Position numbers and translations under genes: made by a program. Below are positions 45,065 to 52,984 of a stretch of DNA of 64,000 nt, in pieces. The stretch spans positions 77,185 through 141,184 of the forward strand of contig DLMI01000018.1 in NCBI GenBank assembly GCA_002478145.1, given 5' to 3'. The notes below the pieces were generated by a model. The model was not told the DNA's origin. It was given only the letters and a program-made list of their open reading frames with translations, and ran no database searches. Source of the DNA: Acidobacteria bacterium UBA7540 (GTDB lineage Bacteria > Acidobacteriota > Terriglobia > UBA7540). Position 1 is the first letter of the stretch, and each line of letters begins with the position of its first letter.

Positions 45065-46420
45065 TCACTCGGCTTGAGGCAGGAGAATGATGAGTTCGAG
45101 CTGCGGGTTCGCAATCTCGCCGGGAACATATGCGGCGAAGTTTCGAGCACGCCCCACGGCATCCCAGCAAACTCCGGCCTGATTCAGGCTGAAATATTGA
45201 TAGTTCATCTTAATGGGAATCGAGCCCGGAGGAGAAGGGACGTGCGTTAATTGTAAGCCGGGAAGAGCCTGGCGAATGAGTGTTTCAATATGCGTGGCGG
45301 AACAAACCTTGACGAGTTGAGGCACCCTCTTGAGAAGGTCTGCCTCGCTCAAGTCCGCACTGATGGCCAAGTACATGCGCGTATTCACGAGGTATTTGTC
45401 GTTCGCAAGCGCCGTGGAATAAATTGAGGGCTGGGTGAGTTTTAATGGCAATGAAACGAAGTTGCTGGGCACAACCGTCTCGAGGAGCGTCCGCAGCTTC
45501 TCGTCGAGGTCGGAAAAGCAGGCGCCCAGGTTATCGTGGTCGTAAAGGGGGAGATCGCGAGGCTGTAACGTGGTCGAAAAGGTTGTGAGCGATGCCGCCA
45601 GGGCAAGCATCGTTGTGTACAAACCCTCCGGATGGCCTTTCTTGGATTCAAAAATGTGGCGCATGATGGGGAAATAGCTGTTTGCCGTATAAAGCAGCCA
45701 GAAGTTGGCAATGTCAGACGCCGTAAAATCCGCCAGGCTCTGGTTCTTCTGCCTGCGCGTTCCCGAAAGGGTGCTGCCCTTGGCAGCCAGGATCTCAACC
45801 AGCCGGCGCAAAATCGCCACCAGATACTCGCTCGCCGAGATATCGAGCAACGGTGGAATAAACAGCGGATCTAACTGGTAAGTGCCGGCCGCGGTCTTTT
45901 TCACACGAGCCATACGCAAACAAGTACTGCCCTGAAGGGGTTCTCCCTCCACAAGTAGCCGCAGGTTCTTCCTGGCAATTTGAACTGGTCTTTCCGCCAG
46001 TCCGGTGTTCTCGTCGCGCGTGAGAGCAATTTCGGCTTGGTAGCGAGTATCTCCATTTTTCTGCGCCACGGAAACATTGAAGCCGCGATCATGGTACTGA
46101 GGAACTGCAAGGAAGACCTCAAGGGCACTCTGATCGGGACCAAAGGACTGCTCAATCGGCCTTGCTCCCGGGGCGGCATCCGAGTCAGGAATCTCAAATG
46201 CCAAGCCATCGGGAAACAGCCCCACCGCGCGCGAAAGCGATAAGCTGCCGGCGGAAAGAGCCTCATGGTCAATCTGCAGCTCTGCAAAGCCCCAGGGGCA
46301 GAACTTCAAGGCACTTAACTTGAACTCCAAAACATTTTCGAAAAATCGGTCCTGGAGTTGCAGATGCTGGGGCGTGAGGAAGGTCCCCTTGGCCCAGATC
46401 ACCGGTTGGAGTCGCCTCAT
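45065..46420 (-). CDS. tssK2: Second TssK-family protein
   Basis: The start is set at 46420 (MRRLQPVIWAKGTFLTPQHL), since the longer frame adds six residues unlike the family. The 451-residue protein shows the TssK pattern: QPVIWAKGTFLTPQHLQLQ, RFFENVLEF, and IANFWLLYTANSYFPIMRHI, which matches the paralogue's FWFLHAINSSLGPLRHM. Overall the two differ widely, so this is an old paralogue. It stands alone, separated from the tssK-L-M operon by the scaffold gene. It may serve a variant baseplate or pair with another T6SS. Both copies appear intact. Confidence 0.88.
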   Translation of the reverse strand: MRRLQPVIWAKGTFLTPQHLQLQDRFFENVLEFKLSALKFCPWGFAELQIDHEALSAGSLSLSRAVGLFPDGLAFEIPDSDAAPGARPIEQSFGPDQSALEVFLAVPQYHDRGFNVSVAQKNGDTRYQAEIALTRDENTGLAERPVQIARKNLRLLVEGEPLQGSTCLRMARVKKTAAGTYQLDPLFIPPLLDISASEYLVAILRRLVEILAAKGSTLSGTRRQKNQSLADFTASDIANFWLLYTANSYFPIMRHIFESKKGHPEGLYTTMLALAASLTTFSTTLQPRDLPLYDHDNLGACFSDLDEKLRTLLETVVPSNFVSLPLKLTQPSIYSTALANDKYLVNTRMYLAISADLSEADLLKRVPQLVKVCSATHIETLIRQALPGLQLTHVPSPPGSIPIKMNYQYFSLNQAGVCWDAVGRARNFAAYVPGEIANPQLELIILLPQAE

Positions 46421-46741
46421 ACAGTACCAAGCTAGCAAGAGTTTGCAATCAAAGTCAAACAGGAAATCGGCGGGGCGCCTGCTTCGGACGGCGCCGCTTT
46501 CGGAGCGAAATTGTCAGCGGTCCCGCCCGGGCGAGTCAGCTTTCAGCGCTCAGCTATCCCGCCGTGGCGAGTCAGCTTTCCGCGTCCCAGAAAACGGGTC
46601 TGGGTGCAGGGAAGTTTTGGATTTTGAATTCCGAGTACTGAGCATGCATAGCCGAAAACGGCTATCCGTGATGTCAGAAACGGCCTGCCGCGAGGTGAGA
46701 CCGAAGGGTAGGTTTTTCGTGCCCTGCAAGGGCACAAGATA

Positions 46742-46912
46742 GTAGCCGGGGGCAACGCCCCCGGAAGGCGCCACGATCGTTCCCCGACCCTGGAGGGGTC
46801 GTATTACCCTGAGCCGCGGGACGCAAGACCGGCGTGACGCCACCCGAATTCGACCCTTTCAGGGTCGGACCTTGTTGGGGGCGCGTTTTCCGGGGGCGTT
46901 GCCCCCGGCTAC
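46742..46912. repeat. Composite GTAGCCGGGGGC inverted repeat
   Basis: GTAGCCGGGGGCAACGCCCC (from 46742) and its inverted partner (to 46912) bound a segment with two further hairpins on CGACCCT/AGGGTCG. Related units occur at 52548-52572 and 56033-56215. Nothing coding was recognised in 46439-47246. Confidence 0.65.
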
Positions 46913-47246
46913 TGTATCGATCCCCTCCGGGGATCAAGGATGGACAGTGGCGAGGACGTTCTGCGGGCGCAAAAACCAGGTAAAGCGCCTTCCGGTTCGC
47001 TCGGCCTGAATTGCTCAACTGAAACGACTAGTCCATCGAGTTTCTGGAGAGTTGCCTCTTCGCTTCTCACCGCAGCCTCCTGTCTTCTGACTTTTCCACG
47101 TGACTCGCCACTACTCTTGTCAGTCAATCGTACTAGGGAGTGCTCACAAAGGCTTGCAATTTCCAAGGTATCGTATAAACTGTAATTGTTCAGGGTCCTC
47201 CGTGAGTGAAAATTGAGGTTTTTGCGGTAGAGAGGGAATCGTAGGC

Positions 47247-49838
47247 GTGGCGTTCTACTCCCCCCAACCCACCTCTGAGAACATCCAAGACGATGCAGGT
47301 GTCCGCCTTTGCGCTCATGTCGCCCCGCTCAACGATACGGGCCAAAAGCGGAAGAACAATGAAGACAGTCATCTGATCTTTCCGTTGGATGACAGTGTTG
47401 CCCCGCAAAACGGAGAGGAAAACGTCTTAGGATTGTCCCCTCCGGGTTTGCTGCTGGCCGTGGCAGACGGAATGGGCGGCCACATTGCAGGCGAGGTGGC
47501 AAGCCGGATGTGCGTTGAGAACCTGGCGAAGGAGATGACGGCGCAGTTCCTCGTGGCGGGAGCGACGGCGCCCGATTTGTCAGTGGCGCTCCGGAAGGCG
47601 GTCGAGGCGGCTCACCAGGGCGTTTATACCCACTCACAGCAGCATGCGCAAGGCTCGACCATGGGGACTACGTTGACTGCGGCGGTCTTGAATGGGAGTC
47701 GGGCTACCGTTGCGCAGGTCGGTGATTCTCGCGCTTATCTATTTCGTGGTGGGAGCCTGATTCTCTTAACGCAAGACCAGACCATTGGCAATTTGCTCCG
47801 CAGCCGCGGCGAAGATTCCGACCGTGTAAGCAGCCAGATCAAGGAAATGCTAACGCAAGCCGTCGGCGCGCAGCCGGACATCGAAGTCATCATGAGCGCT
47901 GTCGACTTGGAGCCTGGCGATGTACTGTTGTTGTGCAGTGATGGCCTCTATAAGGCTGTTTCGGCATCTGGCATGGTGGAGCCTGAAGATCTTGCAATGG
48001 GCGTGATCTGGCCACTCCAAGGAGAACCGGCCGCTAAGCCGAAACCAGGGCTCAAGCCGAAGCCCAGGTCGATGCGCATGGCCCCGAAAGGGCTTTGGAG
48101 CGAGCCGCTGCTAACCGGCACGGTCCAACCGAACGCCTACCCTGCCAAGTGGGGGCCGAGCTTCACCTACGCCGATTGCTTCCACGATTATGTTGTTTAC
48201 CCGACAGGTACGGCGGGCACTTCAGGCGCAGCAAGCATCTTCGCCTTCTACACTCTTTATACTAATTGCCCCAGCCAGGTGATTCCGTCCATCTATTGGG
48301 CCTTTAACACGGGCGGCACGGTATCAACTTCTCCAATAATCTCCTTAGACGGCTCACAGGTAGCGTTCATTCAGCAGGTTAGCGGCGATTCAACAACAGC
48401 AAGCCTCGTTCTCCTGAAGCCGTTTTTAACGGTCCAGGGAAACATTTCTGACAACTCTGAGACTCTCACTGTTACGTCGGGAACCGTCACCTCGGCGGAT
48501 GTAGGTATGCTGATTCTCGGTCAAGGCATAGGCCCTGGCACCACCGTCACCGACGTCAGCGGGGACGGTTCCACCATTACAATGTCAGAGGGGGCCGCGA
48601 ACGACATGACCGGAGTAACGCTCGCCTTAGCAGAGCCTGGGACGCTCAGCTCGCCTTGGTCCCTTACGAGTCAGGCGTCGGGCGCCGCTTATCAGGCCTG
48701 TGCGGCCCCTTGCATGCTCACCCTGCCCTTTTCCGGCGCCGTCAACGACACGCTCTCAGCGCCGTTCTATGATTACACCAACGATGCGCTTTATGTCGGC
48801 GACGACAGCGGCAATCTTCACATGTTCACAGAGGTCTTTAATGGGACCCCAAGCGAGGTGACGACAAGCTCTTGGCCCGTTAGTCTGGGCGGTAAGGGCC
48901 TCGCGTCCCCTGTGTACGACCCCGTCTCTGGGAACGTTTTTGTGGGTGACGTGGCAGGTTACCTTTATTCCGTGAGCTCAGCCGGGTCAGTTGCTAAGTC
49001 GGCCAATCTGGGGGATGTTATTATCGACGGCCCACTGGTTGATTCCTCTGCGGGGACGGTCTACGCCTTTGTCACCACAAATAACGATGCCAGTGGTCAG
49101 CCCGCCATTCCCGGTTATAACGCCGTGTTTCAATTTGCTACCAACTTCTCCAGCGGCAGCAACGGCAACGGGACCGCAACAGGCACAGAACTGGGGGCAG
49201 GCGGCGCGGGATATTATCTTCAATCAGGTACCTTCGACAATGTGTACTACCTGACGTCGGGTTCCGCAGGGAACCTTTGGGTAGCAGGAAACACCGGCGC
49301 GACGGCCGGTCCAGGGAAGCTGTACCGGATACCAATCTCCATTTCTGGCATGGGGACCCCCGGTGTAGCCGTTGCGAGCCTCACCGGTAGCAGCCTACCT
49401 TCGTGGTCATCTCCCCTTGTCGAGTTCTGCAACAACGGTAAGAACCCGTGCAGCACCGACGGAACGAATACCATAGGGGGGGGAATAGACTATCTTTTCT
49501 TCAGCGTTAACAGTGGGGATTTAACAGTTACGAATAAATGTACCAACGGCGCTGGAAACGGCTGCGTTTTGGCCTATGATATTACCACTCCATCGAGCCC
49601 CGCCCTCTCCGGCAGCTTGAATGTTACAAATGTTGGTTCTAATGGCTGTTGGGCGACGGGTGGGTTGGTGATCGACAATTCCGATGACTACCAGCCGGCT
49701 AACCAAAACCAGGTTTACTTCATAGGTTTAAATGGCAACACCGCAGGTGGTCCTGGTGGTCCCACTAGTAAGGCCTGCACGAGCGTTAGTGGAAAAACCA
49801 CTCTGGCCTGGCAGGCGTCGCAATCGGATTTACAATGA
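47247..49838 (+). CDS. Chimera: truncated PP2C-type phosphatase fused to secreted repeat domain
   Basis: A GTG start (AGAGGGA upstream) opens an 863-residue frame. Residues about 10-237 are a PPM/PP2C phosphatase: KRKNNEDSH, AVADGMGGHIAGEVAS, STMGTTLTAA, VGDSRAYLFR, LLLCSDGLYKAVS. There the domain stops, lacking the final DNxT segment that completes the metal site. After SASGMVEPEDLA and a Lys/Pro linker comes the domain of the secreted protein at 52985 (NAYPAKW, VVYPTGTAGTSGAASI, STSPIISLDGSQVAFIQ). The junction (about 47958) equals the left end of the duplication. It has no export signal, so the secreted part would remain cytoplasmic. PP2C activity is doubtful; the original may have been PppA. 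Confidence 0.75.
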   Translation: MAFYSPQPTSENIQDDAGVRLCAHVAPLNDTGQKRKNNEDSHLIFPLDDSVAPQNGEENVLGLSPPGLLLAVADGMGGHIAGEVASRMCVENLAKEMTAQFLVAGATAPDLSVALRKAVEAAHQGVYTHSQQHAQGSTMGTTLTAAVLNGSRATVAQVGDSRAYLFRGGSLILLTQDQTIGNLLRSRGEDSDRVSSQIKEMLTQAVGAQPDIEVIMSAVDLEPGDVLLLCSDGLYKAVSASGMVEPEDLAMGVIWPLQGEPAAKPKPGLKPKPRSMRMAPKGLWSEPLLTGTVQPNAYPAKWGPSFTYADCFHDYVVYPTGTAGTSGAASIFAFYTLYTNCPSQVIPSIYWAFNTGGTVSTSPIISLDGSQVAFIQQVSGDSTTASLVLLKPFLTVQGNISDNSETLTVTSGTVTSADVGMLILGQGIGPGTTVTDVSGDGSTITMSEGAANDMTGVTLALAEPGTLSSPWSLTSQASGAAYQACAAPCMLTLPFSGAVNDTLSAPFYDYTNDALYVGDDSGNLHMFTEVFNGTPSEVTTSSWPVSLGGKGLASPVYDPVSGNVFVGDVAGYLYSVSSAGSVAKSANLGDVIIDGPLVDSSAGTVYAFVTTNNDASGQPAIPGYNAVFQFATNFSSGSNGNGTATGTELGAGGAGYYLQSGTFDNVYYLTSGSAGNLWVAGNTGATAGPGKLYRIPISISGMGTPGVAVASLTGSSLPSWSSPLVEFCNNGKNPCSTDGTNTIGGGIDYLFFSVNSGDLTVTNKCTNGAGNGCVLAYDITTPSSPALSGSLNVTNVGSNGCWATGGLVIDNSDDYQPANQNQVYFIGLNGNTAGGPGGPTSKACTSVSGKTTLAWQASQSDLQ

Positions 49839-50418
49839 GAGTGAGGACCTGCGGAGCCGGAACATTGAACAACCCGCCCTGCGCTTAGGTTCGAGGAACC
49901 GGCAGGAGGTCAGGAGTGTGGCCCGATCCACGCTTCGCCATGCGGTGCCTCGGTCACCTGTCCAAACCAACAGAAACAAGGTTGCAACGAGCCAATCAGA
50001 ACCGACCAATCGGCTACCGCATAGAGTGGAGGCGGGGCGTACCCCCAAGCGGCCCTACCAGAAGCCGGCGGTGCGCCACGAGCAGGTCTTTGAAACCAGG
50101 GCGCTGACCTGTGGGAAGGTGAACACCACGCAAGGATCGTGCAGATTAAGTAGAAAGAATTTATGAGCAAAGCGGTCACAGCTTGCGGTAGCACACCCCG
50201 GCAAACGCTGGGATGTGATTTGGCAGCGAAGGTGCTCTGCTCCTCGGGGAGACTGCGCCTGCGAGCCACCGGAGCCAGCATGCCGCCCGCCGTCTGGCCG
50301 GGCGATGTCCTTTCCGTGTGCAGGGGCAGTGCCAACCAGGCGCTTCCGGGCGGTATCAGATTGTTTGCCCGGCAAGGGCGCCTGTTCGCCCACCGAGTGG
50401 TCCAGAGGACAACCCACC
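47958..50418 (+). repeat. Segmental duplication, copy 1
   Basis: This region of about 2.46 kb is repeated in the same direction at 53315-55781 (offset about 5.36 kb). It covers the secreted domain, its stop, the small peptide and the first half of the peptidase gene. The DNA match is highest in the last 500 bases. The two edges coincide with the PP2C junction and the peptidase truncation. Confidence 0.85.
49987..50166 (+). pseudogene. Degenerate copy of the RiPP-like precursor
   Basis: This is the counterpart of the intact peptide at 55350-55529. The frame is fully conserved but the start codon is ACG in place of ATG. A GTG at 50026 could still start a 46-residue peptide. The C-terminal part (CGKVNTTQGSCRLSRKNL) is kept and the stop TGA overlaps the next ATG by four bases. 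Confidence 0.6.
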
Positions 50419-50438
50419 TATTTTCACAAGCAGCTTGA
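50163..50438 (+). pseudogene. Truncated S24/S26-type peptidase gene
   Basis: The 91-residue frame matches the first 83 residues of the intact protein at 55526 (RLRLRATGASMPPAVWPGD, LFARQGRLFAHRVV), then diverges after a few changed residues and stops. It lacks the C-terminal TRGD part, so it should be inactive. The aminotransferase starts 13 bases later, marking the recombination edge. Confidence 0.75.
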
Positions 50439-50450
50439 CATCACCGTTAC

Positions 50451-51674
50451 ATGAGCTTCTTTGACAATTACGCACGGCATGTGAGCCGTCCCTACGTTGA
50501 CTTCCTCCGTCGTTTTGGAATGGACTTTGAGGCAAGCCGTGCGAGTGGGGCTGTGGTGGAGGACCGCAGCGGCCGGAAATACATCGACTGCATCGGTGGC
50601 TACGGGAATTTGAATGTCGGCCATAACCACCCTCACGTGATCGAAGCGATGGTACGCGCTTTGGAAGCTGGCCGACCTTTTGGCTGGCCGTTTATTTCGC
50701 AAGCCCACTGCCAATTGGCGGAAAGGCTGGCTGAACTGGCGCCGGGCGGGCTTGACTGCTGCCTGATCGTCAATAGCGGCGCGGAAGCTGTCGATAGTGC
50801 TCTCAAGCTGGCCCGACTCGCCACCGGGCGATCGGGCGTCATCTGTTGTTACGGCGCATGGCATGGATTTACTCTGGGTGCCCTCAGCGTTTCGGAACCT
50901 GAAATGTGCCGGAGCTTTGAGCCGCTTTTGCCGGGAGTGCGCCGCGTACCTTACGGCGACGCGCGCGCGGCGGCAGAAGCAATCTCTCCAGAGGTTGGAG
51001 CGATTATCGTGGAGCCGATCCAATCCGAGAGCGGGGGAGTCGTGCCACCGGCGAGCTATTTGAGGGACCTGGCGGCCACTTGCACTGCGTCCGGCGTCTT
51101 GTTGATCCTTGATGAGATCGCGAGCGGCATGGGCAGAACGGGTAATATGTTCGCTTGCGAGTTTGAACAGGCAGAGCCGGATGTGCTGCTGGTAGGCAAA
51201 TCGCTGGGGGGGGGCGTAATGCCGATCGGGGCGATGCTGGCGAAGCGGAAATGGTGGAAGAAGTTTGGCCTGAGCTTCGCCATGACGTCTTCATCCAGCG
51301 CGGGTAACGTGTTTGCCTGCGCGGCAGGACTTGCCACGCTCGAGGTCATCCAATCCGAGAACCTCTGTGTGAATGCCGAAAGACAAGGACGGCGCCTGCG
51401 ACAGGCGTTGGATGGCCTGTCTTCCCTCCATCCCGAACTGCTGCGGGGTGTGACCGGGCGAGGTCTTTTGTTGGGCCTCCATACAGCCAGCCAGAAGGTC
51501 GCGTACGAGATCGCCGCGCACTGCGTGCACGACGGCGTACTGATGATGCCGGCATTCCTCGACCGCGCGTGCATACTGATTGAGCCGCCGTTGTGCATCA
51601 ACGACGCTCAAATTGATGAGGTCCTAGGGGGAGTCCAGCAAGCTTGTGAAGCAGTCAGCGCACGAAACTCGTGA
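50451..51674 (+). CDS. Class III PLP-dependent aminotransferase
   Basis: The 407-residue protein is of the acetylornithine/GABA aminotransferase type. It has CIGGYGNLNVGHNHP, NSGAEAVDSALKLAR, YGAWHGFTLGAL, LLILDEIASGMGRTG and the PLP lysine in VGKSLGGGVMPIGA. It transfers an amino group between an amine or amino acid and a keto acid. The exact substrate is not evident. The gene lies inside the duplication gap. It is followed by a short-chain dehydrogenase fragment, so an amino-sugar or amino-lipid pathway may once have stood here. The protein itself looks complete. Confidence 0.85.
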   Translation: MSFFDNYARHVSRPYVDFLRRFGMDFEASRASGAVVEDRSGRKYIDCIGGYGNLNVGHNHPHVIEAMVRALEAGRPFGWPFISQAHCQLAERLAELAPGGLDCCLIVNSGAEAVDSALKLARLATGRSGVICCYGAWHGFTLGALSVSEPEMCRSFEPLLPGVRRVPYGDARAAAEAISPEVGAIIVEPIQSESGGVVPPASYLRDLAATCTASGVLLILDEIASGMGRTGNMFACEFEQAEPDVLLVGKSLGGGVMPIGAMLAKRKWWKKFGLSFAMTSSSSAGNVFACAAGLATLEVIQSENLCVNAERQGRRLRQALDGLSSLHPELLRGVTGRGLLLGLHTASQKVAYEIAAHCVHDGVLMMPAFLDRACILIEPPLCINDAQIDEVLGGVQQACEAVSARNS

Positions 51675-51755
51675 AGTCCTGCTGGAACACCGCACCGCTT
51701 GACACCGATCAACTGCGCCTCGGAGCATCGCTCGTCCACAAGACGGAGGGGGCCT

Positions 51756-51881
51756 GTGACTCAATGGCAGGGGAAGTGGGCGCTGGTGACGGGCGCCAGC
51801 GCCGGCATCGGCCGGGAGCTTGCCAAACAGTTTGCGGCGAGAGGCGCGAGGGTGGAGCGCCGCTCCGGATATGGAATGTAA
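51756..51881 (+). pseudogene. N-terminal fragment of a short-chain dehydrogenase
   Basis: A GTG start after GGAGGG opens a 41-codon frame with QWQGKWALVTGASAGIGREL, the NAD(P)-binding TGxxxGIG motif and first helix of an SDR. Homology ends at GARVERR and the frame stops soon after. It is a decayed gene that directly follows the aminotransferase. Confidence 0.7.
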
Positions 51882-52044
51882 CTTGATTCATGGTTCTGCT
51901 TGAGAGAACTGGAAATGCCGCTGCCGGAATGTTCGACCCTTATCCCTGGTTGCTCCCTTCTGCTATATAAATAAACCACTCGCCCAAATCGACCGGCGTG
52001 CTTTCCCTCCAGGCTCGACATGCCGGCCAGGGGACAACTTCGAG

Positions 52045-52320
52045 GTGCGCTTCCGGGGTCAGCAGTGTATGTTCGAGAAGTGGCTGAGTTTGGGCTCGGC
52101 CCTGCCACCGGACATACGCAGAACTGTTGTGCGGGATTTGCGAGCCGTTCATAGTTCCTGGACAAACTGGTATCTGGAAACAAAGCGATATGCGGAGGCG
52201 CGTCAGGCAGTATGCAGGGTTCTAAAGTATGAACTCACATTTGGAGCGGCGGTCAAGTGGATGCTGACTTGGCTTGCACCAACTTTAGCCAGGAGAATTA
52301 CCCCAAAATCCAAACGTTGA
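52045..52320 (+). pseudogene. Possible C-terminal remnant of a glycosyltransferase
   Basis: A 91-residue helical stretch (SSWTNWYLETKRYAEARQAV, KYELTFGAAVKWMLTWLAP) resembles the C-terminal tail of family 2 glycosyltransferases. No catalytic part is present upstream. The region 51882-52984 otherwise holds GC-rich repeats and no gene I can support. Confidence 0.4.
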
Positions 52321-52547
52321 TCTTTAAAGCGTGGGGGCTTGTCCCTGTGCCGCGAACTTGTGCCCCCCAAATTCGCAGCGGCTTACGGCCACTCTGCTTG
52401 GAGAGATTGTTCCGTTTCTTTTCAGGAAAGAACTTATTCGATTCCTATGAGAACACGGGGTAGAATAGAATCAGCGGCAGATTTAGACGTAGCGGGGCAT
52501 GCGACCCCGCTCTGCGGGGCCGGGGTGCTCTGCGCGTGGTTCGCCTT

Positions 52548-52572
52548 TCCGGGGGCGCTACCCCCGGCTACT
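52548..52572. repeat. GTAGCCGGGGGC-type hairpin
   Basis: TTCCGGGGGCGCTACCCCCG, followed by GCTAC, is a single unit of the repeat family at 46742-46912 and 56033-56215. The following bases (GCGCCCTTTCAGGACGCG) match the accessory motif at 56033-56215. Confidence 0.55.
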
Positions 52573-52984
52573 TTACCCGCGCCCTTTCAGGACGCGTTGT
52601 GTAGGGAGTGACGCATGAAGTGGGTCAGCCGAAGCCACGTTGGGTGCGCCGTTTCAGGGCGCATTCGGTCGGCTGGCACGTGGATCAGGGGCGCTCATTT
52701 TCATTCCCTCCGGGGACGGAGGAGGCGCTATCAGCGCATTAAACGCGGCAGTCCATGAGCTCGCTATGGACATCGGTGCGATGCCGATTCTGGTCCGCGC
52801 CGATAGCCCCGAGTTTGCGCGTCTGCTCGGGGGGCGGAATCGCCGCTGCGCACTCCAATGAAGTACGGGGAGTCTACCGCCGTCTTTGGCTAGGTCGGCG
52901 GAGGCGGCGTAGCAAGGGCACATCACAGGCGCAGCGGGTGGAATAGCTCGAAGCGCCCGCAACACTAGAGGGGAGGAACAAACT

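Noticed and set aside
52640..52861. 73-codon frame with ALNAAVHELAMDIGA
   Set aside because: Partly plausible translation, but it lies in repeat-rich debris and shows no start signal or known family.
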